A DNA stretch of 64,000 nucleotides from Candidatus Dormiibacterota bacterium (GTDB lineage Bacteria; Chloroflexota; Dormibacteria; Aeolococcales; Bog-877): NCBI GenBank assembly GCA_027313505.1, contig DAHVDN010000012.1:1-64000 (forward strand), in the 5' to 3' direction. The number at the start of each line of letters is the position of its first letter. Positions within the stretch are counted from its first letter, which is position 1. Both the position numbers and the translations under genes were made by a program. A model generated the notes under the pieces. The model saw nothing but the letters and a program-made list of their open reading frames with translations. It did not search any database and was not told the DNA's origin. Positions 8,383 to 15,412 of this stretch are shown in pieces.

Positions 8383-9159
8383 ATGATAAAGGAAGACATG
8401 ATGCGCGAATTGCTCCGCCGGGTGGCCGCTGGAGAGATCAGCCCGGAGGAGGCGACAGAGCGTATAGCGGCTCTCCAGAGGACCGCGGTGGCCGACGACG
8501 AGGCTCCGGTCAGGCGGGTCAAGGTGACCGGGCTGATCCATCCCACCAAGATCGTGGGGGACGACCAGGTTCGCGATGTGACGGTGCAGGGTCCTCATCG
8601 GGCGGCACGTGAGGGCGACTCGATGGTGGTCCGGGGCATGCCACTCGGCGAAGAGGGAGGGTGGTTCTCCTTTCGCTGGCCGGAGAAGCTTCCCTTTGGG
8701 AGTGGATCCGCGGAGAATCCGCTTCGACCGGTGCTCATCCGCATGAACCCGAAACTGCCCCTGGAGGTGGAGATGGCGGCCGGCCTGCTCACCGTGGAAG
8801 GGATCAAAGGGCCGATCAAGGCTGACATCCAGGCCGGGAGTGCCAGGGTAGAGGGGTTTTCCGAAGCGATCGACCTCAACGTGACATGGGGGACTGTGTC
8901 GGTGCGGGGTCTGCTGAATCAGGGCGCGTCCAGGATTCGCTGTGAGGCAGGGACTGTCAAGGTGCGCCTGGAGCGGGGCTCGAGCGTGCGCGTGGTGGCC
9001 CGAAGTACCCTCGGCAAGATATCTCTCCCCGGAGATGGCGCGGGCCTCGCCGAAGGTTGGACCATGGGAGGCGACCTGCGCGAGGCGACGATTGGTGAAG
9101 GGGCGGGGCACTTGGAGATTGATGCGACCACCGGGGCGGTTTGGGTGGAGGAGGTTTGA
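8383..9159 (+). CDS. SHOCT-like / DUF4097-like protein of unknown function
   Basis: This product has about 258 aa. Residues 1-30 form a short amphipathic helix pair (RELLRRVAAGEISPEEATERI), the pattern of SHOCT-like oligomerisation segments. The rest is predicted beta-rich with repeating strand patterns (VEMAAGLLTVEGIKG, ADIQAGSARVEGF, VRCEAGTVKVRL), as in DUF4097 right-handed beta proteins. There is no signal peptide or transmembrane helix. ATG 8383 coincides with the predicted transcription start; ATG 8398 or 8401 with AAGGA upstream are the alternatives. Its stop overlaps the TTG start of the downstream DUF2089 gene, so the two are translationally coupled and probably act together, perhaps as a regulator and its partner. 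Confidence 0.78.
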   Translation: MIKEDMMRELLRRVAAGEISPEEATERIAALQRTAVADDEAPVRRVKVTGLIHPTKIVGDDQVRDVTVQGPHRAAREGDSMVVRGMPLGEEGGWFSFRWPEKLPFGSGSAENPLRPVLIRMNPKLPLEVEMAAGLLTVEGIKGPIKADIQAGSARVEGFSEAIDLNVTWGTVSVRGLLNQGASRIRCEAGTVKVRLERGSSVRVVARSTLGKISLPGDGAGLAEGWTMGGDLREATIGEGAGHLEIDATTGAVWVEEV

Positions 9160-9530
9160 GCGACCACAGGCCACCACGCAGCTGCCCAGTATGTGGTGAG
9201 ACCCTTCATCTGACCAGGCTCAGCTGCCAGGGTTGTGGCACAGAGCTCACCGGTGACTTTGAGAACTGTGAGTTCTGTTCGCTGCGCAAGGACGAGCTGG
9301 AGGTGCTGAAGATCTTCCTCTCCTCTCGGGGGAACATGAAGGCTTTGGAACGTCAGCTGGGGGTCAGCTATCCAACTGCGCGAGCACGCTTGGATACTGT
9401 GCTGTCCCACCTCGGGATGGAAGCGACAGGAGCTCAACCGGTCGAGAACCCTCTCGAGCTACTGCGGGCGCTGGCCAGGGGCGAACTGGACCTCGGCGAA
9501 GCCGCGGAGCGCCTGACACATCTCGGATAG
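9156..9530 (+). CDS. DUF2089 family protein (zinc ribbon plus HTH-like)
   Basis: This 124-aa protein begins with zinc-ribbon cysteines (CPVC, CQGC, then CEFC). A helix-turn-helix-like stretch follows (LEVLKIFLSSRGNMKALERQLGVSYPTARARLDTVL), matching DUF2089. The C-terminal LLRALARGELDLGEAAERL resembles the SHOCT-like segment at the N-terminus of its upstream partner. TTG 9156 overlaps the upstream stop by 3 nt and has GGAG-GAGG just before it; TTG 9141 is an in-frame alternative. DUF2089 proteins are widely predicted to bind DNA but are poorly characterised, so a regulatory role is inference. Confidence 0.83.
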   Translation: MSDHRPPRSCPVCGETLHLTRLSCQGCGTELTGDFENCEFCSLRKDELEVLKIFLSSRGNMKALERQLGVSYPTARARLDTVLSHLGMEATGAQPVENPLELLRALARGELDLGEAAERLTHLG

Positions 9531-9545
9531 GCCGGTTCGTGGCAC

Positions 9546-10295
9546 TCAGCGGAAGCCGTAGAGCCCTTCGTGAAAATCGCCGGTGGTGGACCAGCGCTGG
9601 ATGACCCGGTCGACGACCTCGTCGTCGACCACCTCGACTCCGAGTTGGCGGGCGTTGCCCTCGACCGCCTCCAGAACCTGTCCCTTGACGAAGTCTGGGA
9701 CCTGGTCGAAGCGGCTCCTGGCCGAATCTGTCCATTCCAGCTCCGGGCCCCCGCGAGCCTGGATCCGGTGGGAGACTTCGCCCCACATCTGGTACTTGAT
9801 CTCCATGATCTCCGGGGTTATGGTGGTGCCGAGATCCTTTTTGTGGGCGGTCCACTCCACCCGCCACCGAGTCAGCTCCCGGCAGAACTCGGGGACCTCA
9901 GCCAGACGTGCCTCCGCCTCGGCGGTCCAGGTGAAGGTCGGTAGGTTCCCGCGGTCGCTGAGGGGGTGGCCATACCCGAGCTTCTTACCCAGGCTCTCTA
10001 TGAACTCGCTGCGGATCTCGGGCATTCCCTTGAGGGCAGCCCGCTGCTCCGCCACCTTCTCCGCCATCTCCCGGGCTCGCTCAGGTCCCAGGTGGCTGCG
10101 TTCGGCTCCCTGTTGGGCACGCCGCATGGCCTCCACATGAGCGTCTAGGTTCCAACTAGGAGCCGAGGGGTCGTGGGGGACGGGGCAGACTCCACTTTCC
10201 ACCGAGTCCCGGTCTTGGTTGGGTGAAGGACTGGTGCCTACCCCGGGGAATGGGCACCCTGGGGCGTCTTCAATTTCCACTGAAGGTCTCCTCAT
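9546..10295 (-). CDS. Protein with tandem PCP_red (protochlorophyllide reductase 57 kDa C-terminal-like) domains
   Basis: The product has about 249 aa. Residues 121-175 (TWTAEAEARLAEVPEFCREL...) and 186-235 (EWTDSARSRFDQVPDFVKGQ...) each show the PCP_red pattern: W-T-x-x-A-x-x-R-L/F-x-x-V-P-x-F, then a helix and a short helical repeat. This domain is best known at the C-terminus of light-independent protochlorophyllide reductase subunit B, but it also occurs in non-phototrophs with unknown role. The N-terminus has two cysteine spots (GCPFPG, GVCPVPHD) followed by a basic helical region. No photosynthesis gene is in the window. ATG 10295 is chosen; a GTG at 10319 is possible. The 5' end overlaps the upstream MarR-family gene. 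Confidence 0.7.
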   Translation of the reverse strand: MRRPSVEIEDAPGCPFPGVGTSPSPNQDRDSVESGVCPVPHDPSAPSWNLDAHVEAMRRAQQGAERSHLGPERAREMAEKVAEQRAALKGMPEIRSEFIESLGKKLGYGHPLSDRGNLPTFTWTAEAEARLAEVPEFCRELTRWRVEWTAHKKDLGTTITPEIMEIKYQMWGEVSHRIQARGGPELEWTDSARSRFDQVPDFVKGQVLEAVEGNARQLGVEVVDDEVVDRVIQRWSTTGDFHEGLYGFR

Positions 10296-10839
10296 CCGCG
10301 CCCGGAATTTCCATGTCACAGCTCTGGCAGCTGTTGGGTCCGACGCCTGAGTTGGCCGCGGTGATCCGCTCCAGCGCCTCGCGAAGGGTTGTCATCTGCT
10401 CGGATTCTAGGACATCTCCGAAGTGGAGCTGGACCGAGCGCAGGTGGTCACAGGCGGCAGCCGTCAACCGCTGTCGGCCAAGCTCCGTCAGCACCGCGAA
10501 GCTGCCCCTGGCGTCACTGGGACAGACCTCGCGCCGGACCAACCCCGAGGCCTCCAGCCGCTCCACGAGCCGGGTCAGTCCGCTCCGGCTGAGCAGCACC
10601 CGGTCTGCCAGTTGAGCCATCCGGAGGCGCCCCTCGCCCGACGAACTCAGCTGGGCCAGGACGTCGTACTCAGCCAAGGGCAGGCGTTGGGCAGCTACCA
10701 ACTCTCGCTCCAAGGCCCTGGTGAGGACGGTGTGTGCCTTCAGAAAGGCCTGCCAAGCGGCCATCGTCTCCGGGCTCAGCCCATTTTCGTTCGCGGTGCG
10801 GTCTACCGGAGGTGCTTGCACAAGCAAATAACCTTCCAT
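10270..10839 (-). CDS. MarR-family transcriptional regulator
   Basis: This 189-aa winged-helix repressor has a typical MarR core: LPLAEYDVLAQLSSSGEGRLRMAQLADRVLLSRSGLTRLVERL, then the wing (GLVRREVCPSDARGSFAVLTELG) and long C-terminal dimerisation helices. It contains a C-terminal NSCQSC motif that could be redox-sensitive or bind metal. It is divergent from the YceI gene. Two TTGC-N4-GCAA palindromes lie in and just inside its 5' end, consistent with autoregulation and control of yceI. ATG 10839 is chosen; ATG 10872 in frame is an alternative. Its last 26 nt overlap the PCP_red gene. Confidence 0.87.
   Translation of the reverse strand: MEGYLLVQAPPVDRTANENGLSPETMAAWQAFLKAHTVLTRALERELVAAQRLPLAEYDVLAQLSSSGEGRLRMAQLADRVLLSRSGLTRLVERLEASGLVRREVCPSDARGSFAVLTELGRQRLTAAACDHLRSVQLHFGDVLESEQMTTLREALERITAANSGVGPNSCQSCDMEIPGADEETFSGN
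10816..10827. promoter_or_regulatory. Candidate MarR operator 1 (TTGC-N4-GCAA)
   Basis: TTGCACAAGCAA is an 8-fixed-base palindrome (TTGC-N4-GCAA). It lies inside the first codons of the MarR-family gene, 34 bp from an identical-consensus copy. Confidence 0.5.
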
Positions 10840-10849
10840 TACGATATGA

Positions 10850-10861
10850 TTGCGTAAGCAA
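10850..10861. promoter_or_regulatory. Candidate MarR operator 2 (TTGC-N4-GCAA)
   Basis: TTGCGTAAGCAA, extended to ATTGC-GTAA-GCAAT, sits in the marR/yceI intergenic region. It overlaps a TATGAT hexamer (10845-10850) that could be the -10 element for yceI. Confidence 0.6.
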
Positions 10862-10909
10862 TTATGACGCATTCAGGCGTCGCTAGGGATCGCTAAGGAG
10901 GAAGTTGTC

Positions 10910-11434
10910 TTGAGTTGGACACTGGACCCGTATCACACGTCGATTGAGTTCTCGGTACGGCACATGATGGTCAGCACCGTCAGGGGTCACTTCACCGAGT
11001 TCAGCGCAGAGTTGGAGATCGAGCCGGAGGATCTGACGCGCAGCTCCGCGAAGGCCACCATCAAGGCGGCCAGCATCGACACCCGGGTCGGGCCTCGCAA
11101 CGATCATCTCCGATCTGGTGACTTCTTCGAAGCTGAGAAGTATCCCGAGCTCACCTACCAGAGCCGGCGGATCGAGGCTCTCGGTGGCGACCGTTATCGG
11201 GTTGAGGGGGACCTCACCATCAAGGATGTGACCAAGCCGGTGGTGCTCGACGTCAGCTTCCTCGGGATCACCAAGAGCCCCCAAGGAGCCACAGTGGCAG
11301 GGTTCGAAGCCACGGGCAAGCTCAATCGGTCCGACTTCGGTCTGACCTACAATGCCGCGCTTGAGGCAGGTGGGGTCGTGATTGGTGATGAGATCAAGAT
11401 CACCATCGACGCCGAGGCCAACCTGGCAGCCTGA
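10910..11434 (+). CDS. YceI family protein
   Basis: The 174-aa product is a complete YceI-type lipocalin-like barrel. Signatures are WTLDPYHTSIEFSVRHM at the N-terminus, the NDHLRSGDFFEAEKYPELTY motif, GDLTIKDVTKPVVLDV, and the terminal beta strands ending in IGDEIKITIDAEA. YceI proteins bind polyisoprenoid or other amphiphilic ligands; many are periplasmic, but this one has no signal peptide and appears cytoplasmic. TTG 10910 follows an AAGGAGG site by about 9 nt. It is divergent from a MarR-family regulator, a recurrent pairing, with operator-like repeats between them. Confidence 0.94.
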   Translation: MSWTLDPYHTSIEFSVRHMMVSTVRGHFTEFSAELEIEPEDLTRSSAKATIKAASIDTRVGPRNDHLRSGDFFEAEKYPELTYQSRRIEALGGDRYRVEGDLTIKDVTKPVVLDVSFLGITKSPQGATVAGFEATGKLNRSDFGLTYNAALEAGGVVIGDEIKITIDAEANLAA

Positions 11435-11443
11435 GAGATGGCA

Positions 11444-11481
11444 GGGGTGGTCGCCGCCGTGTTGCGGCGACCACCCCCTTT
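11444..11481. terminator. Strong convergent terminator
   Basis: A 14-bp perfect stem GGGGTGGTCGCCGC / GCGGCGACCACCCC (11444-11457 and 11464-11477) closes a 6-nt loop and is followed by CTTT. It lies between the converging yceI and peptide deformylase genes and can act for yceI; the run of T is short. Confidence 0.8.
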
Positions 11482-11975
11482 CAGGAGACCTCCTCCTCGT
11501 CCTCCGGAACAATTTCGAAGACAGCTCCCGGGGCCAGGCGCTCTCGGCAAAGCATCCCCTGCAGATGGTCGGACTCGTGCTGCACGATCCGCGCCAGCCA
11601 CCCTTGATAGTTCTTGACCATGCCTCGGCCCTGAGGGTTGCGGTAGCGCACGGTCACCTGTTCAAAACGTCGCACAATCCCGGCCATTCCGGGCAGTGAG
11701 AGACAGCCTTCGGTGGCATCCACCTCGCCCTCGCCCGACAGCAGCTCCGGATTACACATGGCAAACTTACGGTCCTCGTATACGATCACCGCGAGCTGCA
11801 GGTTGAGTCCCACCTGGGGCGCGGCGAGTCCAACGCCGCTCCATTCCTCGCAGCGGATGTACATCTCGTCGACCAGGCGGCGCAGAGCTCCGTCGAATAT
11901 GCGCACGGGGCGGGCGCGCTGATGCAGGACCGAAGCGGGGTCGGTCACCAATTGCAGTGGAGGGGGTGGCTTCAC
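11481..11975 (-). CDS. def: Peptide deformylase
   Basis: This metalloenzyme removes the formyl group from nascent N-terminal formyl-methionine. The 164-aa protein carries the three PDF motifs in order: GVGLAAPQVG (motif 1), EGCLSLPG (motif 2, metal-ligand Cys) and QHESDHLQG (motif 3, HExxH variant HESDH). The length is normal. It is the last gene of a minus-strand run behind an SRPBCC gene and a lipoate-ligase-like gene, 23 bp after the latter. The start is GTG 11975 with only a weak AGAAG upstream. No methionyl-tRNA formyltransferase is nearby. Confidence 0.95.
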   Translation of the reverse strand: MKPPPPLQLVTDPASVLHQRARPVRIFDGALRRLVDEMYIRCEEWSGVGLAAPQVGLNLQLAVIVYEDRKFAMCNPELLSGEGEVDATEGCLSLPGMAGIVRRFEQVTVRYRNPQGRGMVKNYQGWLARIVQHESDHLQGMLCRERLAPGAVFEIVPEDEEEVS

Positions 11976-11998
11976 CTTCTCATCATCTCAGGATCCGG

Positions 11999-12679
11999 CT
12001 ACGTTCGGCCCGCGATCAGCATCAGGGCGGCACCCCAATCGAGGCTCGATCGACCGATCACCTCATTGAGCCACGACAGCCTCTCCTCTCTCACCTCCAG
12101 CCCCAAGGCCCTGTGGCAGCCGTCCAGCGCCGCCAACTCACCCTCCCCCGGCCGACGGACCCCGATTATGAGGCGCGCGAGCCCGACCTCCCTAGTCAGT
12201 TTGAAGCCGACCCCGGCCAGCTTGCGGCCTTCGACCGACAGGTCGCTGAAACCAGGGCACCACGCTCCCTCGACGCGCCCGCTCTCAACTCGCGCTCCAA
12301 ATCGGGCGATTCCTCTTTGGAGCAGTCCCTGGGCCACCTTCAACATGAGGTCAAGCGGCCGCGCGCTCGGAGTTGGAAGCCGAGTCACCAGCAGCACTCC
12401 GAGCCAGCAGGGCCCGACTGGGCCAACGGTACCCCCGATGGGGCTCAACCTGACCTGCCCGACGCAGGGAACTCCGCGGATGGCGTCCTCCAAGCCGGGC
12501 TTCCGCCAGATGCTAGAGCCAAGGGTCACGCCGCGGGAGCTCGTAACCGGGATGGCCACCGTGTCCCCTTGGTGCTGCGGGGCCAGCAGCAACGCGCCCT
12601 CCTCCCCCAGGGAGGGGTCATCCTCAGATCGGGGCTCTACAAACCGCGTCCGCCCCCCGAGTTCCACCCCCCCGGTCAA
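11999..12679 (-). CDS. Lipoate-protein ligase-like (BPL/LPL domain) protein
   Basis: The 226-aa product resembles lipoate ligase-like proteins of actinobacteria. There is a central strand pair before VLLVTRLPTPSARPLDLMLKV, and a late VEGAWCPGFSDLSVEGRKLAG block that matches the family pattern CPGxxDxxVxGRKxxG, including the catalytic-type Lys. The usual N-terminal RRxGGG motif is replaced by SPIGGTVGPVG, so activity or substrate may differ. The start is TTG 12679 with AAGGA 8 nt upstream, embedded in the end of the previous gene. Long open frames on the opposite strand are GC-driven shadows. The role in lipoylation is inferred. Confidence 0.6.
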   Translation of the reverse strand: MTGGVELGGRTRFVEPRSEDDPSLGEEGALLLAPQHQGDTVAIPVTSSRGVTLGSSIWRKPGLEDAIRGVPCVGQVRLSPIGGTVGPVGPCWLGVLLVTRLPTPSARPLDLMLKVAQGLLQRGIARFGARVESGRVEGAWCPGFSDLSVEGRKLAGVGFKLTREVGLARLIIGVRRPGEGELAALDGCHRALGLEVREERLSWLNEVIGRSSLDWGAALMLIAGRT

Positions 12680-12683
12680 AAGC

Positions 12684-13193
12684 TCAATCCTTCAGCGGAC
12701 CGCTGGCATCAACTTCCTCGATCCTCTGCTGTGCGGCCGCCCTGCGCACTTGGGGAGCGAGCTGTTGGGCCAGAGCATGCAGTGAGCGGTGAGCCTGGAC
12801 CTCCAGGATCCCGCTGACTCCGAACCTCGCGGCCAGGTAGCCCAGTGGTCCTCCCGGGAGCTGGTAGCTGAGCTGCTGAGTGACCTCGGTCGAGCTGGGT
12901 CCCACCGCTCGGCACCTGATTCGGAGCTGCGCCGAGGCCCCCATGGCGTGCCCCCAGCTGCTGACTAGGGTGGGGCGCTCGCACTCTCCGATGACCCACT
13001 CGCTGTCGGCCAGCTTGCCCCCGGCCACCAATCGAATTTGGAGCCGATCTCCCTGCTTCAGCGGAGGATTCAGCGACCCGGCGACCTCCCTGACTCCGAA
13101 CATCCAGCGGGGCGCGTTCCGAACATCGGCGATGAAGTCCCAAGCATCCTCCGGGGTCACCGGAATCAGGATCTGGTGATGGACCTCAGGCAC
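12684..13193 (-). CDS. SRPBCC family protein (polyketide cyclase/START-like)
   Basis: The 169-aa product shows the SRPBCC pattern: HHQILIPVTPEDAWDFIADVRNAPRWMFGVREV at the N-terminus, beta strands through the middle, and a long C-terminal helix starting near SGILEVQAHRSLHALAQQLAP. Such helix-grip proteins bind hydrophobic ligands; no ligand can be named. It is the first gene of the minus-strand run with the lipoate-ligase-like and def genes (4 bp before the former). It is divergent from the FMN split-barrel gene, with about 50 bp between starts. Confidence 0.83.
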   Translation of the reverse strand: MPEVHHQILIPVTPEDAWDFIADVRNAPRWMFGVREVAGSLNPPLKQGDRLQIRLVAGGKLADSEWVIGECERPTLVSSWGHAMGASAQLRIRCRAVGPSSTEVTQQLSYQLPGGPLGYLAARFGVSGILEVQAHRSLHALAQQLAPQVRRAAAQQRIEEVDASGPLKD

Positions 13194-13244
13194 GGGCGGC
13201 TCCGAAGCTGTTCATGTGGCCAGTCGAGGATATCCCGTACGGTT

Positions 13245-14723
13245 ATGTGCATGCCCGCAGCCAACCTCGCTGACTTCCCCGAGCTCCAGGGGCTAGACCA
13301 CTTTCTGCAGTGGGACTTGGTCACCGTGAACCCCTGGGGAGTCCCCTCGATCGCGGCTGTGGGAGCCAGGGTCAAAGTCGCTCAGAACGCCATCTGGACA
13401 TCGACCACGGTGGGCTACGCCGCCAAGGTGCGCAACCTTCGACTCAACCCGCGAGTCACCATGCTGCGCTCGCTGGGCGATCTCCGGTCGATCGCACTGC
13501 GCGGCGAGGCGACGGTTGAAGAGGGCGGGGGCACCGAGAACCTGGCCCGCCTCTTTGAGCTCATGGACGGCCCCGAGGGAGTAAGGCCCTTCTTCGCCGA
13601 GACCACCACCAACCCTGCCTGGCGACGGCTGTATCGGGAATACTGGAGGCGAATCCTGATCAGGGTCCGGATCGTGGAGGTGGAGATAACGGATGAGACG
13701 GGCATCCGTAGGACCAAGGTCGGAAGCTGGGACTCCGCCAGACGATCTGGAAGGCCAGGCAAAGAGCGCAAAGCTCCCGCTCGCCGGCTCCAGCCTGGAA
13801 CGCTGGAGGCCCGCGGGCGCCAGATGCTCAAAGACGGGCTGCCCACCGTCCTAGCCGTCCGGGAAGACCAGCGACGAGCGCCGTTGGCCGTCCCCGTCGA
13901 GGCCCAAGTGGATCGTCGAGGCAGGTTATTGGTACGAGCTCCCGCTCTGCCGGCTGGGGAGTTCGGGAGGAGCTCTGTGGCGGTGCGCATCATCGACGAC
14001 TCATTCGAGTTGGCTCGCATGGTCGCCTGGGTCGGCACCCTCTCTCCCGGCAGTGGCTGGCGGGAGTTTCGGCCCCGCTCGGTCTACGGGTTCACCAAGC
14101 CGCCGGGTTGGCTGCCAGATGTCGCCGCCGGCCTGGCGGCTACGGTCATGAGCATGCGGGCTGGTTCCGCCAGGCTCGTCACTACACCCTCAATTGAGGT
14201 TGCTTCGCGAAGCTCACTGACTGTGCCTTCTAAGCCGCTGGTCCTGACCGATCACGCCTGGAAGGCGCTGAACGCGCTGTTCAGCAGCTGCAATGCGACT
14301 GCCCCCTTCTACGCGGCCATGGCCGCGGTCGCTCCCCAACCCCGGGCCCGCTCCCTCCTTTCGTACTTGCATCATCGTGCGGAGCTGGAGCGCGACTGGG
14401 CCCATTCCCTCCTCATCCGCGGTCGCCGACGGATATCCGCACTAGAGCTGACCCGCGGAGTGGTGCGGATGCGCCCTCGAAGCCTGGATCCTCTGGGCGA
14501 GGCGCTGCGCCAGGATCTCCTCCTGGAGCGCTTCCGGGAGGTTCTGCGGACGGACCTTCCAGCACCACTGCGGGCCGCGGTAACTCGGGAATTGCCTCGC
14601 CAGTGGTCCGCCACAGCGTCAAGAACCGCTGGAAGGTCGGGCTTGGCCGCGGTCTCGGCGATCGCCACCTCCGCTTCGGCTGCGGCCGACCGGCTCGACG
14701 GCCCGCGTCGGTCCTCGACATGA
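13245..14723 (+). CDS. Pyridoxamine 5'-phosphate oxidase-like FMN-binding split-barrel protein with extra C-terminal domain
   Basis: The product has about 492 aa. Residues 10-150 look like a PPOX-class split barrel (WGVPSIAAVGARVKVAQNAIWTSTTVGYAAKVRNLRLNPRVTML). A second barrel-like stretch follows at about 200-290 (LPTVLAVREDQRRAPLAVPVEAQVDRRGRLLV). A helical C-terminal region (HAWKALNALFSSCNATAPFYAAMAAV onward) is not familiar to me. This is much longer than a typical 130-200 aa PPOX protein, so it may be a duplicated barrel with an added helical domain. ATG 13245 or 13251; neither has a good ribosome site, so a leaderless transcript is possible. Its stop overlaps the CPBP protease start (ATGA). 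Confidence 0.68.
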   Translation: MCMPAANLADFPELQGLDHFLQWDLVTVNPWGVPSIAAVGARVKVAQNAIWTSTTVGYAAKVRNLRLNPRVTMLRSLGDLRSIALRGEATVEEGGGTENLARLFELMDGPEGVRPFFAETTTNPAWRRLYREYWRRILIRVRIVEVEITDETGIRRTKVGSWDSARRSGRPGKERKAPARRLQPGTLEARGRQMLKDGLPTVLAVREDQRRAPLAVPVEAQVDRRGRLLVRAPALPAGEFGRSSVAVRIIDDSFELARMVAWVGTLSPGSGWREFRPRSVYGFTKPPGWLPDVAAGLAATVMSMRAGSARLVTTPSIEVASRSSLTVPSKPLVLTDHAWKALNALFSSCNATAPFYAAMAAVAPQPRARSLLSYLHHRAELERDWAHSLLIRGRRRISALELTRGVVRMRPRSLDPLGEALRQDLLLERFREVLRTDLPAPLRAAVTRELPRQWSATASRTAGRSGLAAVSAIATSASAAADRLDGPRRSST

Positions 14724-15367
14724 CAGTCACGCGCACCAGACCCGCCATTCTCTTCCTGGGAGTTCTGGGACAGGCTCTGGCGCTACGCGCCGGCTTCAAA
14801 CGCCCCAGTCGATTCTGGCCGCTGATGACCCTTGGCCTTGTCGGGTCCTGCCTGCTGTTGGGTCCCAGGCGTGAAGAACCCTCTCGACAGGTTGGCTGGC
14901 GGTGGATTGCCGCCGGCATTGCCGCAGGGGTCGGGGCTTTCGGGCTCACCACCCAGGTCGCAAGCCTGGCGAAGAAGACCAGCTTCGGTGGCCGATGGCT
15001 CACGCGAGTTGGCGCCAGCACTGGTGCCGTCAGGCGTCCGATTGCTGCGGGTCTGATAGTGCCATGCGCGGTCGCCGAGGAGCTCTTCTGGCGCGAGGGG
15101 GTGCTCTCCCGGGCGGGCGATCCTCAATCGGGGAAGGCGCTGTGGCGGGCGACCCTGCTATATGGGGCTGTCCAGGGGGCTTCCCTAAATCCACTTCCGG
15201 TGGGCGGCGGGTTGTTGCTTGGTGCGCTGACTGGGTTCTTGCGACAGCGGTCCCGCTCCCTGGTCCCCGCGATCGCGGCCCACCTGATCTACTCGGAACT
15301 GACCCTGGCCGCCCCTGGTCTGCCATTTGGCGGATCGTCTCGGGATGACCCCCTAACACAGCCGTAA
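14720..15367 (+). CDS. CPBP family intramembrane metalloprotease (CAAX protease-like)
   Basis: The 215-aa integral membrane protein has about six hydrophobic helices. It contains the CPBP/ABI motif 1 EELFWRE (EExxxR type) and a motif-2-like segment in SLNPLPVGGGLLLGALTGFL. A third conserved histidine-bearing helix, AIAAHLIYSE, follows. Family members are membrane proteases related to type II CAAX endopeptidases, acting on unknown targets in most bacteria. ATG 14720 overlaps the stop of the upstream split-barrel gene by 4 nt, indicating translational coupling. Confidence 0.85.
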   Translation: MTVTRTRPAILFLGVLGQALALRAGFKRPSRFWPLMTLGLVGSCLLLGPRREEPSRQVGWRWIAAGIAAGVGAFGLTTQVASLAKKTSFGGRWLTRVGASTGAVRRPIAAGLIVPCAVAEELFWREGVLSRAGDPQSGKALWRATLLYGAVQGASLNPLPVGGGLLLGALTGFLRQRSRSLVPAIAAHLIYSELTLAAPGLPFGGSSRDDPLTQP

Positions 15368-15412
15368 CCCGATCGTCGCCGCCTGCCGTTCGAATGATGG
15401 CAAGATCGGACC

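Noticed and set aside
11922-12817. Two long plus-strand open frames (about 286-287 aa) opposite the lipoate-ligase-like gene
   Set aside because: They have no domains, no ribosome sites and run across the stop/start junctions of three minus-strand genes; the minus-strand frame carries the ligase-like CPGxxDxxVxGRK block. High GC explains the extra frames.
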